64,000 bases of DNA from WRGA01 sp031553395 (GTDB lineage Bacteria; Bacteroidota; Bacteroidia; Bacteroidales; WRGA01), in assembly GCA_031553395.1 (NCBI GenBank), contig JAVBLR010000006.1, positions 310,001 to 374,000 of the forward strand, read 5' to 3'. Under the pieces are notes generated by a model. The model was given only the letters and a program-made list of their open reading frames with translations, was not told the DNA's origin and did no database searches. Below, piece by piece: positions 17,867-28,035 of the stretch (position 1 is its first letter; each line of letters begins with the position of its first letter). A program made the translations under genes and the position numbers.

Positions 17867-18970
17867 ATGAGGATTCTCTTTATTTCCATAATGGCAATTA
17901 TTATCCTGGGTGCAAATTACTATGTGTTTTACAGGATTTGGAATATGATGCCGGCAAATACAATTGCCCGGATTATACTCATAGTTTTAGCTATTCTTAT
18001 AATTGCATCCCCTTTTGTTAGTATTTTGTCGGGAGGAAGCATGCCATCGGCTCTTACGTCGATTTTATATAAAGTTGGTACTTCTTGGCTATTTATTTTT
18101 AGCTATTTATTGATTGCATTTCTTTTGTTTGATTTAATCCGGGTTACTCATTTATTGCCTATGGAAAAGATTATGTATAACAATCCATTGGCTCTTGGAG
18201 TGTTAGCCGGATTTTTCATCATTGTCTTTACTTCCGGGTATTTCCATTATTTGAATAAGAAAAGAGTTGAACTTCCCATTTCGATAAACAAAGAGTTATC
18301 CGAACCATTGAAAATTGTGGCAATCAGCGACCTTCATTTGGGATATGGGATAAAAAACGACGAGCTCGAAAAATGGATTACGCTTATCAATGCCGAAAAT
18401 CCGGATATTGTTTTGATAGCTGGTGATCTTATCGATAACAATGTCAAGCCTTTATATGAATATAAAATAGAGGAAGATTTGAAGAAAATCAAATCAAAAT
18501 ATGGTGTATTTTTAGCTCCGGGAAATCATGAATATATCTCCGGAATTGAAAAAAGTACACAATTTCTAAAGGATGCCGGAATTAATGTATTGAAGGATTC
18601 TGCAATTTTTATCGATAATTCGTTTTATGTAATCGGACGCGATGATCGCACAAATCCAAAAAGAGAGTCGTTACCTGAAATAATAAAATCATTGGATAAA
18701 TCAAAACCAATGATCTTGCTCGACCATCAGCCTTATCAGTTGGAAGAAGCAGAAAATAATAATATTGATATACAAATCTCCGGGCATACGCATTATGGGC
18801 AGATTTGGCCAATTTCATGGATTACCGATATGATTTATGAAAAATCACATGGATATTTGCAAAAAGGAAATAGTCATATTTATGTAAGTTCGGGTTTAGG
18901 ACTTTGGGGTGGAAAATTCAGAATTGGAACACAGTCGGAGTATGTGGTAATAGAGCTTTCTAGGAAGTAG
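17867..18970 (+). CDS. Membrane-anchored metallophosphoesterase
   Basis: The 367-residue protein has four or so N-terminal transmembrane segments (within residues 1 to 128), then a calcineurin-type phosphoesterase domain with all metal motifs: AISDLHLGYG (near 149), AGDLIDNN, PGNHEYISG and SGHTHYGQIWP. This is the YkuE/YaeI-like arrangement; some relatives cleave lipid-linked pyrophosphates, for example UDP-diacylglucosamine, but the substrate here is unknown. It lies 21 bases after the M20 gene and is probably co-transcribed with it. Confidence 0.9.
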   Translation: MRILFISIMAIIILGANYYVFYRIWNMMPANTIARIILIVLAILIIASPFVSILSGGSMPSALTSILYKVGTSWLFIFSYLLIAFLLFDLIRVTHLLPMEKIMYNNPLALGVLAGFFIIVFTSGYFHYLNKKRVELPISINKELSEPLKIVAISDLHLGYGIKNDELEKWITLINAENPDIVLIAGDLIDNNVKPLYEYKIEEDLKKIKSKYGVFLAPGNHEYISGIEKSTQFLKDAGINVLKDSAIFIDNSFYVIGRDDRTNPKRESLPEIIKSLDKSKPMILLDHQPYQLEEAENNNIDIQISGHTHYGQIWPISWITDMIYEKSHGYLQKGNSHIYVSSGLGLWGGKFRIGTQSEYVVIELSRK

Positions 18971-19060
18971 TTTGGAGTAGTAAAGGTTGTTAGATGTAGT
19001 TATGATTATAGCAATATTTGCTGAATAGTCTGAAAAATAGAAAACCATTAATACTCCTTC

Positions 19061-19780
19061 TCAAGGAAAATTCTTTTCTACATATTCCTGAAATTGTTTT
19101 TTATATTGTTCTCCGATAGGAAGATATACATCTCCAAAAATAATCCGGTTACGTTCGATTACCGATACTTTTTCCAGGTTGACAATAAAAGAACGGTGAA
19201 TACGCATAAATAAATTTTCGGGTAATTTCTCCTCCAACGTTTTCATGCTCAATAAGGTCATAATGGGTTTTCCGTGTGTCAAGTGAATCCGGACGTATTC
19301 GCGCATTCCTTCAATATATTGGATATCCCGAATGTTAATTCGCAATGTTCGGTAATCCGATTTTACAAATAAGAAATCAGGATTTACCACCATATTTTCT
19401 TCTGTTGCTGCCGATTGTTTCGTTAACCAGCGTTCGTTCGCTTTGCTTGCGGCTTGCAGGAAATCAGCATAAGCAAGTGGCTTTAATAAATAATCGACTG
19501 CATCTACTTTAAAACCCTCTATAGCATACTCACTATAAGCGGTTGTAAAGATTATCATACATTTATTGTGCAATGTTTTAGCCAACTCCATTCCGCTTAA
19601 TCCGGGCATATTGATATCAATAAAAAGTAAATCAGCTTGCGTTTCGGAAAAAGTTTTCATAGCCTCAAAGGCATCTTTACAACTACCTGCTAACTCCAAA
19701 AATGGAGTTTTTTCAATATAGTTGCAAATTTGTTTCAAAGCCAATGGTTCGTCATCTACGGCTATACAACGCATTTTCAT
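19061..19780 (-). CDS. LytTR-family response regulator
   Basis: The 239-residue protein has an N-terminal receiver domain with phosphoacceptor Asp in LLFIDINMPGLSGMELA (about residue 56), the conserved Lys in VDYLLKPLAY (about 103), and a C-terminal LytTR DNA-binding domain from about residue 130 (DIQYIEGMREYVRIHL, FMRIHRSFIVNL). It is the partner of the adjacent histidine kinase, 15 bases upstream on the same strand. Its target is unknown; Bacteroidota pairs of this type often regulate envelope or quorum-like responses. An alternative start two codons downstream (MRCIAVDD) is possible. Confidence 0.93.
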   Translation of the reverse strand: MKMRCIAVDDEPLALKQICNYIEKTPFLELAGSCKDAFEAMKTFSETQADLLFIDINMPGLSGMELAKTLHNKCMIIFTTAYSEYAIEGFKVDAVDYLLKPLAYADFLQAASKANERWLTKQSAATEENMVVNPDFLFVKSDYRTLRINIRDIQYIEGMREYVRIHLTHGKPIMTLLSMKTLEEKLPENLFMRIHRSFIVNLEKVSVIERNRIIFGDVYLPIGEQYKKQFQEYVEKNFP

Positions 19781-19795
19781 TTTATCTGGTCTTTT

Positions 19796-20908
19796 TTAGC
19801 AATCAATTGGAATTTCTACTTTTACCTGATAAGTAGAATCTGTATCCTTAATATCTAATAAATAATTTTCCTTATATATGATATTCAATTGTTTCTTAAT
19901 ATTTTCATGGCCAATTCCGGATGCTTCGTGCATACTTTTAAAAGATGTATGCTTTCCGTTTTCGATGGAGAAACATAATGCTTTTCCATTGTCTTTTAGT
20001 GAAAATACGATGTGAATATACGATTTTTCAGATGGATTAACACCATGTTTGAATGCATTTTCGATTAATGAAAGAAAAAGAGATGCCGGTACTTGAATTT
20101 TTTCGGGATTTTCGGGGTATACAATGCGAATTTCCAGATCTTGTTCATGGTAACGCAAACGCATTAATTCGATATAGCTCTCTATAAATTCAATTTCTTT
20201 TTTTAGAGGAATCTTTTCTTCATTCGATTCATAAAGCAAATACCGCATCAAGCGTGAAAGCTTGATGATAGCGTCTTTGGCTTGTTCCGTATCAATATCT
20301 ATCAAAGCATGAATATTATTCAACGTATTCATGAAAAAATGAGGACTGATTTGATGTTTTAGAAATGCCAGTTCGGTGAATAAATGTTGCTTTTCTTTTT
20401 CTGCCTGATGAATTCGTTCTTCATTCCAACGGACAAATGATTTAATTCCGGTATTAAACCCAATCAACAGAAAAGATACAACGATAACGCCAATATCCAA
20501 ATGCCATGGAAAGGACGGTTTTGGATGATGAAACCTATCCGGCCTGAATTCCTGAGATGGAGGCGTTTCTCCCATAGGCGGACGATTATCCATTTTTTCA
20601 AATGGCGGATGTTCATTCATTGTTTGTTCAAAAATTCTATCCGAAAGAATATCAATGCAAAATACTGAAACAATCGCGAGTAATATGTAAAGTACGTATT
20701 TTTCCTTGAAGAGCAATTTGGGAATAAGCACATAATTATTCAGCAAGAAAATGCATAGAAATGGAATAATTTTGGTCCATCCATTGAAAATGCCTAACCA
20801 TCCACTTCTTGAATAAGCACCCATGAAAAAAGGTATGCTCATTGTTGCAATGAGAATGACAGTATAAAGGACTGTTTCGAAAATATGTATCTTTTTTGAT
20901 TTATTCAC
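19796..20908 (-). CDS. LytS/YehU-type sensor histidine kinase
   Basis: The 370-residue protein has four N-terminal transmembrane segments (residues about 10 to 90 plus one near 135 to 155) and a proline-rich loop rich in HPPFEK/PPMGETPPS. The cytoplasmic His_kinase domain (PF06580) has the phosphoacceptor His in LKHQISPHFFMNTLNNIHAL near residue 188. The ATPase part is recognisable by SLIENAFKHGVNPSE and GIGHENIKKQL. No extracellular sensor domain is present, so the signal is probably sensed within or near the membrane. It forms an operon with the downstream LytTR regulator. Confidence 0.92.
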   Translation of the reverse strand: MNKSKKIHIFETVLYTVILIATMSIPFFMGAYSRSGWLGIFNGWTKIIPFLCIFLLNNYVLIPKLLFKEKYVLYILLAIVSVFCIDILSDRIFEQTMNEHPPFEKMDNRPPMGETPPSQEFRPDRFHHPKPSFPWHLDIGVIVVSFLLIGFNTGIKSFVRWNEERIHQAEKEKQHLFTELAFLKHQISPHFFMNTLNNIHALIDIDTEQAKDAIIKLSRLMRYLLYESNEEKIPLKKEIEFIESYIELMRLRYHEQDLEIRIVYPENPEKIQVPASLFLSLIENAFKHGVNPSEKSYIHIVFSLKDNGKALCFSIENGKHTSFKSMHEASGIGHENIKKQLNIIYKENYLLDIKDTDSTYQVKVEIPIDC

Positions 20909-20989
20909 TGTTTATTTGAACGTTATAAATTACAGAAGTTGTTTGAGTAGCACAGTTTATTCTACCTCGTAATTTTTTTGTTATTTTGT

Positions 20990-20997
20990 CAAAGGTA
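20990..20997 (-). promoter_or_regulatory. -7 promoter box of the kinase/regulator operon
   Basis: On the minus strand this reads TACCTTTG (TAnnTTTG), about 82 bases upstream of the kinase start. Confidence 0.5.
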
Positions 20998-21136
20998 GTG
21001 TAGAAAAAAAATAAATGGAAATATAATCAACAAACAAGGTTATTTTAATAACAAATTAAGGCAGTATAGGTTTTTCTTAATGCAAAAAATTCCATTACTT
21101 TTATTCTAAAATAGCTGACTCTTACTTCTTTTGTGC

Positions 21137-21144
21137 TAAATTTG
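21137..21144 (+). promoter_or_regulatory. -7 promoter box of aspS
   Basis: TAAATTTG is a perfect TAnnTTTG match, about 44 bases before the aspS start. Confidence 0.6.
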
Positions 21145-21187
21145 CAATTCGTTTCTGTAAAAATAAATAATCAGTAATTATAATAAT

Positions 21188-22945
21188 ATGTATCGGACTA
21201 AAACTTGCGGGGAATTGCGTTTATCGAACGTAGACGAGTTGGTAACGTTGGCCGGATGGGTGCAACGAATTCGAAAAATGGGTGGAATGACTTTTATCGA
21301 CTTGCGCGACAGGTATGGAATTACTCAATTGGCTTTTAATCAGGATGTAAATTCGCAATTGTGGGAGCAATCGAATGATTTAGGCCGGGAATTTGTTATT
21401 CAGGTTCAAGGACTTGTAAAAGAGCGTTCCAGTAAAAATAAAAATATTCCTACAGGAGAAATTGAAATTATTGTTTCTGAACTGAATATATTGAATGCAT
21501 CGGAAATACCACCTTTTACCATCGAAGATGAAACAGATGGCGGAGATGATATTCGGATGAAATACCGTTATTTGGATTTACGCCGGACTGTTGTTCGCAA
21601 AAATCTGGAAATGCGTCACCAAATGGCTTTTGAGACCCGTAGCTTTTTAAACGAACGGAATTTCTTAGAAGTTGAAACACCGGTTTTAATTAGTTCAACT
21701 CCCGAAGGTGCTCGTGACTTTTTAGTTCCTTCGCGTATGAATCAGGGGCAATTTTATGCATTGCCGCAATCTCCTCAAACGTTGAAGCAATTATTGATGG
21801 TTTCGGGATTCGACCGTTATTTTCAAATTGTAAAATGTTTTCGGGACGAAGACCTTCGTGCCGACCGTCAGCCCGAGTTTACTCAAATTGACTGCGAAAT
21901 GTCGTTTGTAACTCAGGAAGATGTGTTACAGATGTTCGAAGGATTGACAAAGCATTTGTTCAAAAAAGTAAAGGGAATGGATATCAAATACGATTTTCCG
22001 CGAATGACTTATGCTGATGCCATGAAGTATTACGGATGTGATAAGCCGGATACTCGCTTTGAAATGAAATTCGTTGAATTAAAAGATTTAACCGAAGGAA
22101 AGAATTTTGTTGTATTTGATTCGGCCGAATATGTTGGAGCCATTTGTTCAAAAGGGTGTACTTCTTATACTCGCAAGCAATTAGATGAATTGACTGATTT
22201 TGTAAAACGCCCACAAATCGGAGCCAAAGGATTGGTTTATGTAAAATGCGAGGAAGACGGTTCTTTCAAATCATCGGTAGATAAATTTTATTCGCAGGAA
22301 GATTTACAAAAATGGGCCGAACGTTGTAATGCAAAAGCCGGAGACTTGATTTTGATCTTATGTGGAGAAACAGAAAAGACGCAAAAACAATTATCCGAAC
22401 TTCGTTTGGAAATGGGTAGCAAATTAGGATTGAGAAATAAGGATATATATTCTTGCCTTTGGGTTGTTGATTTTCCATTGTTGGAAAAAGATGAAGAATT
22501 GAATCGTTTCTTTGCTAAGCATCACCCGTTTACTTCTCCTAAACCGGAGGATATTTCGATGTTGGATTCTGCTCTGGAAAAAGTTCGCGCTAATGCTTAT
22601 GATATGGTAATCAATGGGGTAGAAGTTGGTGGAGGTTCTATTCGTATATATGATAGTAAATTACAAAACAAGATGTTTCAAGTGCTTGGTTTTACAGAGG
22701 AAAAAGCACAAGATCAATTCGGATTCCTGATGAATGCCTTTAAATATGGTGCTCCTCCTCATGGTGGATTGGCATTTGGATTAGATCGTTTTGTTTCATT
22801 ATTTGCCGGGCTGGATTCTATTCGTGACTGTATTGCTTTTCCTAAAAATAATTCGGGACGTGACGTTATGCTTGATGCTCCTTCTTTTATCGAACAAGAG
22901 CAGTTGGACGAATTGGGAATTTGCGTAAAACCGAAAGAGGATTGA
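21188..22945 (+). CDS. aspS: Aspartate--tRNA ligase
   Basis: AspS charges tRNA-Asp with aspartate. The 585-residue protein has the bacterial-type layout: an N-terminal OB-fold anticodon-binding domain (residues 1 to about 105), a class II catalytic core with motif 2 FRDEDLRADRQPEFTQID near residue 220, the GAD insertion domain around residues 285 to 420, and motif 3 GGLAFGLDRFVSLFAG near residue 530. Length and motifs are normal. Whether it is discriminating or also charges tRNA-Asn cannot be decided reliably here. The gene is probably monocistronic, with a strong terminator downstream. Confidence 0.97.
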   Translation: MYRTKTCGELRLSNVDELVTLAGWVQRIRKMGGMTFIDLRDRYGITQLAFNQDVNSQLWEQSNDLGREFVIQVQGLVKERSSKNKNIPTGEIEIIVSELNILNASEIPPFTIEDETDGGDDIRMKYRYLDLRRTVVRKNLEMRHQMAFETRSFLNERNFLEVETPVLISSTPEGARDFLVPSRMNQGQFYALPQSPQTLKQLLMVSGFDRYFQIVKCFRDEDLRADRQPEFTQIDCEMSFVTQEDVLQMFEGLTKHLFKKVKGMDIKYDFPRMTYADAMKYYGCDKPDTRFEMKFVELKDLTEGKNFVVFDSAEYVGAICSKGCTSYTRKQLDELTDFVKRPQIGAKGLVYVKCEEDGSFKSSVDKFYSQEDLQKWAERCNAKAGDLILILCGETEKTQKQLSELRLEMGSKLGLRNKDIYSCLWVVDFPLLEKDEELNRFFAKHHPFTSPKPEDISMLDSALEKVRANAYDMVINGVEVGGGSIRIYDSKLQNKMFQVLGFTEEKAQDQFGFLMNAFKYGAPPHGGLAFGLDRFVSLFAGLDSIRDCIAFPKNNSGRDVMLDAPSFIEQEQLDELGICVKPKED

Positions 22946-23065
22946 TAATTAATATTTTGAATTTATATATTTGAAGATAAGAATAATATCTTATTTTTAT
23001 ACTTATGTAAACTCTCTGAGGATTGAATATTTGAATTTATTTGAGCTTTGCTTGGAAGAATTATC

Positions 23066-23100
23066 AAAAAAAGGTTATCCAAATCGGATAACCTTTTTTC
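23066..23100. terminator. Bidirectional intrinsic terminator between aspS and the long pectate lyase gene
   Basis: AAGGTTATCC (23071 to 23080) and GGATAACCTT form a perfect 10-bp stem with a 5-base loop. It is flanked by an A-run on the left and a T-run on the right, so it works for aspS on the plus strand and for the lyase gene ending at 23132 on the minus strand. Confidence 0.88.
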
Positions 23101-23131
23101 ATTGAGAATATTTACATATTTTGTTTATTCA

Positions 23132-26100
23132 TTATTTGATGAATTTCAATGTTTGATTTTTTGTTTTTGCAATATACAACCCGGAAGAAAGGTTTTGAAC
23201 ATCGATATCAGCATTTTTGGAAATCAAAACAAGCATTCCAAAATAGTTAAATATTTTAACTTCTTCTTGATTCGGATTAATAAGATGCTTGTTGATATAC
23301 TCGAGATTCTTCACTTTGCCGGCTTGGAATCCTGAAGGTGCATTTCTAGTATAGTCGTAATAAATATCCGGATTCATCAAATAAGCTGCTGCATTTTTCA
23401 GGATAGTTATTGCATCATCGCTGAATTTAGTATAACTGTCGCTTTCATAGCTCCATCCGAATAGCAGGTATTTTGCTGCATTATCCAAATTCAATTCATG
23501 CATGTTGATTTTAGAAGGATCTCCATCCATTGTTGCTATCGCATGGTTGGCGTTTGCCATTTGAGTAGTCCATGCGGTTCCGTTAGGAGTGCCTGAGAAT
23601 TGGAATGAATTAACAGCTGTAGGCGCATCTTTGTAAATGGTTAATGATTCTCCGCTAAATGATGTTACACCATCGAATATAGGATGATTTTGGAGCGCAA
23701 CCGGTACTACATTGGCGGTTTTGCCAATTTCGGCTGTACCCAAATTGCTTGGGGCAACTGTGAGCCAATCCCAACGGCCATTGTTATAGAAGAATACCTT
23801 CATATTTAATATTGGCTTAACACCTACCATTGCTTTTGTTGCAAGACCAGTGCCATTAGTACCTCCTACATTGGAATGCAATACAATTAAATCATATTTG
23901 CTATAAAAATCATTGATATTAGAAGGTGCAGTAGCTGCTGCTGTTATGTATTCAACGTCATAATCAGCAAAAGCAGATACGAATAAATCATCATACGATT
24001 CGGCTTTTCCGTTGGCAGTCAATATCCCTACTAATTTTTTTGTAGCAACCGTTGCAGAAACAGCGTATGTTTTCTTCTCGCCATTTTCAGCAGTTACCTC
24101 GATAGATAATGAACCATTAGCAAAGTTATAGGTACTTCCACTTTCAAAATTGGCAGTTGCTTTATCATCTCCCAATTTAAATGTAACAGGCATTTCGCCA
24201 AACACTGTTCCGAATGGAAATTTACAGGTAATTGTGCCATCACTATTATTGATAGTAGCGGCTTTTCCATTGATTGTTGCTTCGGTAATGGTATTAATTG
24301 AACTTGCAACAGGTTCGCCATCATTGCTGATATGTTCCAACATTACTCCAAAGTATGTTAAACGAGACTGCATACCGTTTGTCAGATTAATATCACCACT
24401 TGAGGCTATTGCATATTCAGGCTCACCATCAGTACTTGCTGTTTCGTTTAATCTGACATTATAATATACACGGACAGATTTTGAGCCAACCGGTGCATTA
24501 ACCATAATTTCCGGTTCCCATTCTGCATGGTCAGAACCTGCAACATTTCCGCGACATTTACTAATTGTTACTTGTTCGTATCCTAAAATTCGAGATGCAT
24601 CAAATGGTATTCTATCGGAAAATACGATAACAGGAGTATTTCTGCCACTTTCGCCGGGTTTATCATCTGTGCCGTTGATAGTTACTTTTGATATAAATTT
24701 TTCTTTACTTTGGTCATTGGAAGGTTCGATATTAACATAGTGACCTGCACCGTCCAATCTCCATTCAGGTGTTTTGTTATCTGCTTTTCGATAAATACCG
24801 TTGCCACTTGCTTGATAGGAAGCTCCTCCACCCCGAGTAAAGGTAACTTGGTCACCATCAACTGTAACATTAATTGATGAGGTGTTTGATATTAATACTT
24901 TCGATTGCGCGTCTGTAAATGTACTTGGCGGTGTGAAATTTCTACCCAAATCAATGAAATTCTCAGTAAATGACATTGAACTTGCAGTAAAATTCCATAC
25001 AGGTCCTTCGGCGGTGCCATGCGAATTAACCGCTTCTACTCGCCAATAATATTGTCCTTTCATATCTAATGGCATTTCAGGTCTGTAATCAAACCGGAAT
25101 TCGTTAGCAGGTTCATTAAAAACAACAGGATTACTGTTGACTTTTACCAAATCTTCTGCTGTTTTGCCTAAATATACATTATAAGAAACAGGATAACTCC
25201 ATGGACCTGTTTCATTTACCCATGTAAATTCTACTGCTGTATAATATTTTGATACTCCTCCATTTTCAGGGTGTATAGCTGCCGAACATGCTAAAGGAAC
25301 TCCCGGAGTGCCTTCAGTGCTAATTCTTGCTGTTTCGGAAATAACGCTATTGCCGCCTTTGCTGCTGATTATACGGAATGTATAGAAAGTTTCTTCTTCT
25401 AATCCGGTTGCTGTATAAGAGGTAGCACTTGCTGCTAAAGTAGTAACATCAGTGAAAGTAGTACCGTTGGTTGAACGTTGCAAAGTAACATTGTCAAAAT
25501 CAGATTGACGATTTTTCCATGTCAAAGTAATTGACGAAGGTGTTCTACTGCCCATCCTCAGTCTATATGAAGCTTGTAAGTAGGGTTGTCCTGATATTAC
25601 AGTAACTCCGTCAATGCTGTTGATATAATTTTCGATATTCAAGTAACCGTTTGCTGCTTTTTTAACAGCATCGCTTGCATCATTCGGATTCAATCCGTGT
25701 GCAGTTTCCCATTCATCAGGAATGCCATCATTGTCAGTATCCGTTTTTTTCTCGCCGTTGTTTACCAAACCCACATTGTTGTAAATGCCGTTTGCTTTTT
25801 CTTCGGCTATAAGGTTCAGACCGCCTTTACCATAAGTCTTTAAGTCGTCAATCAAAAAATCGTCAATATCTGTACGTGTAGGTAATGTTGCTCCGGCATT
25901 GGCGATTACATTTTCGAGTGCTTGTGGAGCAGTCAAAATAGGATATTCATCTCCCCATGCAAGGTAAGGGTTAGTCATACCGGTAAAAGAAGAAATAGAA
26001 GTTTCTTTAGTAACGGAACCATAATTAGTAAACGCACTGCCATTTAAAACTCCATCTCTGTTGGTATCTGCATAATCAGGATTAGCAGTATTGATATACA

Positions 26101-26929
26101 TGTGATGTACAGCATCTAATCCGGCATAAGGAGTTGTTCCTCCTGCCGGGCCGGAAATAAAATAATTTCCTTCTACCCAGGCATTCGCACGTTCTCCGGA
26201 AGTGCCAAATCTCCAACCGTCAGTACGCCAATTGTAAACAACGTTGTTTACAAATTGGATAGTTTTACGTACATTCGGATTTCGCGTATTATTACTTATG
26301 TATAGACTGCGGATAACCGACACTCCGGTTTCCGACCGTAATAAACCGCCTGCAGAGTGCGGAATAAGTCCTTGTCCCAGAATGCTGTTTTGCATGGTAA
26401 CTTTGCCGGGATTTACACCTTTATTATCCCAGTTCATAGAAAATGTTTCGTCTTTTGCCCATAGTAACGATAAATGATCGAAGATCATACTTTCTCCATT
26501 GGAAATACCCAAAACATCCGAGCTATCGCCACTCTTTCCCATATAGAAACGCATGTGGCGAATGATAATATTAGAAGAGCCGGAGCAAGATATTCTGTGA
26601 CCATACACAACAACACCATCGCCCGGGGCTGTTTGTCCTGCAATGTAAATATTGCTTGATATAGCCAATAGACTGTTAATTTTGATAACTCCGCTCACAT
26701 CAAAAACTACGATACGACCGGGCTGGCTTACGGCATCGCGTAAAGAACCGCTTCCCGAATTGTTCAAATTAGTTACATGGTATACTGTGGGATTGCTAAC
26801 ACCACGTGCGCCTGTAGTATAACGTCCGAAGCCTTCGGCTCCGGGAAAAGCAAGTTGTTGCCCGTTTATGGAAACGGAGAAAAGACTTGCTACAATAAAG
26901 AGGGCGAAAAAAAGTATTTTCTTTCTCAT
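23132..26929 (-). CDS. Secreted multidomain pectate-lyase-like protein with T9SS tail
   Basis: This 1265-residue protein has a signal peptide (to about residue 24) and a PL1-type pectate-lyase-like beta-helix (about 25 to 400). Features seen in the lyase part are AFPGAEGFGRYTTGARGG-like opening residues, ISNIYIAGQTAPGDGV-type strands, MIFDHLSLLWAKDE and the RNPNVRKTIQFVNN segment. A calcium-binding thrombospondin-3-like loop follows (DTDNDGIPDEW), then a fibronectin-III-like domain (about 455 to 545), further beta-domains, a ThuA-like Rossmann domain (about 962 to 1186), and a short T9SS-type sorting domain (NYFGMLVLISK then SGLYIAKTKNQTLKFIK). It should be exported to the surface and cut homogalacturonan or the galacturonan part of pectin. 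The ThuA-like domain is shared with two neighbouring proteins. Transcription is probably from the 39-bp motif upstream. Confidence 0.87.
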   Translation of the reverse strand: MRKKILFFALFIVASLFSVSINGQQLAFPGAEGFGRYTTGARGVSNPTVYHVTNLNNSGSGSLRDAVSQPGRIVVFDVSGVIKINSLLAISSNIYIAGQTAPGDGVVVYGHRISCSGSSNIIIRHMRFYMGKSGDSSDVLGISNGESMIFDHLSLLWAKDETFSMNWDNKGVNPGKVTMQNSILGQGLIPHSAGGLLRSETGVSVIRSLYISNNTRNPNVRKTIQFVNNVVYNWRTDGWRFGTSGERANAWVEGNYFISGPAGGTTPYAGLDAVHHMYINTANPDYADTNRDGVLNGSAFTNYGSVTKETSISSFTGMTNPYLAWGDEYPILTAPQALENVIANAGATLPTRTDIDDFLIDDLKTYGKGGLNLIAEEKANGIYNNVGLVNNGEKKTDTDNDGIPDEWETAHGLNPNDASDAVKKAANGYLNIENYINSIDGVTVISGQPYLQASYRLRMGSRTPSSITLTWKNRQSDFDNVTLQRSTNGTTFTDVTTLAASATSYTATGLEEETFYTFRIISSKGGNSVISETARISTEGTPGVPLACSAAIHPENGGVSKYYTAVEFTWVNETGPWSYPVSYNVYLGKTAEDLVKVNSNPVVFNEPANEFRFDYRPEMPLDMKGQYYWRVEAVNSHGTAEGPVWNFTASSMSFTENFIDLGRNFTPPSTFTDAQSKVLISNTSSINVTVDGDQVTFTRGGGASYQASGNGIYRKADNKTPEWRLDGAGHYVNIEPSNDQSKEKFISKVTINGTDDKPGESGRNTPVIVFSDRIPFDASRILGYEQVTISKCRGNVAGSDHAEWEPEIMVNAPVGSKSVRVYYNVRLNETASTDGEPEYAIASSGDINLTNGMQSRLTYFGVMLEHISNDGEPVASSINTITEATINGKAATINNSDGTITCKFPFGTVFGEMPVTFKLGDDKATANFESGSTYNFANGSLSIEVTAENGEKKTYAVSATVATKKLVGILTANGKAESYDDLFVSAFADYDVEYITAAATAPSNINDFYSKYDLIVLHSNVGGTNGTGLATKAMVGVKPILNMKVFFYNNGRWDWLTVAPSNLGTAEIGKTANVVPVALQNHPIFDGVTSFSGESLTIYKDAPTAVNSFQFSGTPNGTAWTTQMANANHAIATMDGDPSKINMHELNLDNAAKYLLFGWSYESDSYTKFSDDAITILKNAAAYLMNPDIYYDYTRNAPSGFQAGKVKNLEYINKHLINPNQEEVKIFNYFGMLVLISKNADIDVQNLSSGLYIAKTKNQTLKFIK

Positions 26930-26988
26930 GGCTTAATAAAAAAATTAAAGTTAAAGTAAGGGTCAAAATTAAAAAAAGCCTTTTTTTA

Positions 26989-27027
26989 ATAAAATAGATT
27001 TTTATTCATATAACGGTATTTTTGTAC
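26989..27027 (-). promoter_or_regulatory. 39-bp pectin-locus motif, copy 1 (upstream of the long pectate lyase)
   Basis: On the minus strand GTACAAAAATAC is followed after 17 bases by TCTATTTTAT. The same two boxes at the same spacing occur at 30326 (plus) and 57851 (minus). It lies about 60 bases upstream of the start codon at 26929. The second box could double as a weak -7 element (TATTTTAT versus TAnnTTTG). Confidence 0.75.
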
Positions 27028-27084
27028 ATTGTTTATGAAGTTTGAAGTTAGAATTTTGAATTATGATAGATGATTGAATTTTTG

Positions 27085-27092
27085 TAACTTTG
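27085..27092 (+). promoter_or_regulatory. -7 promoter box of the esterase-like gene
   Basis: TAACTTTG is a perfect TAnnTTTG match, only 17 bases before the ATG at 27110. A TTTG at 27055 is too far (26 bases) for a standard -33 element. Confidence 0.5.
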
Positions 27093-27109
27093 CTTAACTA
27101 AAATCAAAA

Positions 27110-28033
27110 ATGAATTTTATGAAAAACATTGTTCTTATTTTCGTTTTCTTTTGTTGTTGTACAATTTCTTCTTTTTCTCAAGAAGTAATTCAACTTTGGG
27201 AAAACAATAAAATGCCAAATAGCAAAGGGTTGATGCTGAAAGATAGTATTGCTCAAGATAGGCTTTATCAGGTTGGTTCTCCAAGAATGTATGTTTATCC
27301 GGCTCCGGCTGAAAATAATACAGGTGTGGCTGTATTAATTGTTCCGGGAGGAGGATACTTGCGATTACCTGCATCATTTAGAAATAATCCGACTGCGAAA
27401 TTTTTCAACAGTATTGGAGTTAATGCATTTGTTTTGTGTCATCGGTTACCAACATCTCCCGATTTGGTTACTCGTCAGATAGCTCCTCTCCAGGATGCTC
27501 AGCGGGCAATGCGTATTATACGGGCTAATGCTGAAAAAATGGGTATTAATATAAATAAGATAGGCGTATGTGGCACATCAGCTGGCGGACACGTTTCTAC
27601 TACATTGGCTACACATGAGGAAGATGTATCTAAGGTTGGTGATTCATTCGATCAATATGCTTTCAATCCTGATTTTATGATTATCGTTTCGGCTGTTATT
27701 TCGATGGATGATAAAATTACACATAAGATAAGCAAAAGATGCTTGCTGGGTGATAATCCAAGTGAAGAATTAGTTAAAGAATATTCCAATGAAACTCGGG
27801 TTACAGCTAAAACTCCTCCGACTTTTTTGGTGCATGCTGATAATGATAATACTGTTCCTTCATTGAATAGTATTGCTTTTTATCAGGCTACAAAGGCTGC
27901 AGGAGTTTCGGCATCGCTTCATATTTTTCCGTATGGAGGGCATGGGATTTCAGCAGCAGGAAATAAAGGTTCTACAGAAATGTGGACATCCATTTGTGCT
28001 GAATGGCTGAAGGAGATGAAAATTATAGAATAG
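27110..28033 (+). CDS. Secreted alpha/beta hydrolase, carbohydrate-esterase-like
   Basis: The 307-residue protein has a signal peptide (to about residue 24, ending SSFSQ). The alpha/beta-hydrolase features are VLIVPGGGYLRL (oxyanion-hole segment), nucleophile elbow GTSAGGH near residue 153, catalytic Asp in LVHADNDNTVP and His in YGGHGIS. This is the pattern of the BD-FAE/acetyl-xylan-esterase-like family (Abhydrolase_3/DUF-type polysaccharide esterases), several of which deacetylate plant polysaccharides. In a pectin locus, removal of acetyl or methyl esters is a reasonable inference, not proved. An ATG at 27119 (MKNIVL) is an alternative start with a cleaner signal peptide. The gene converges with kdgF at a perfect terminator hairpin. 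Confidence 0.83.
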   Translation: MNFMKNIVLIFVFFCCCTISSFSQEVIQLWENNKMPNSKGLMLKDSIAQDRLYQVGSPRMYVYPAPAENNTGVAVLIVPGGGYLRLPASFRNNPTAKFFNSIGVNAFVLCHRLPTSPDLVTRQIAPLQDAQRAMRIIRANAEKMGININKIGVCGTSAGGHVSTTLATHEEDVSKVGDSFDQYAFNPDFMIIVSAVISMDDKITHKISKRCLLGDNPSEELVKEYSNETRVTAKTPPTFLVHADNDNTVPSLNSIAFYQATKAAGVSASLHIFPYGGHGISAAGNKGSTEMWTSICAEWLKEMKIIE

Positions 28034-28035
28034 AG

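Noticed and set aside
19061..20908. LytTR/LytS pair as the regulator of the pectin locus
   Set aside because: aspS and a strong terminator separate it from the locus, and this class of system is not typical for polysaccharide loci; there is no positive evidence.
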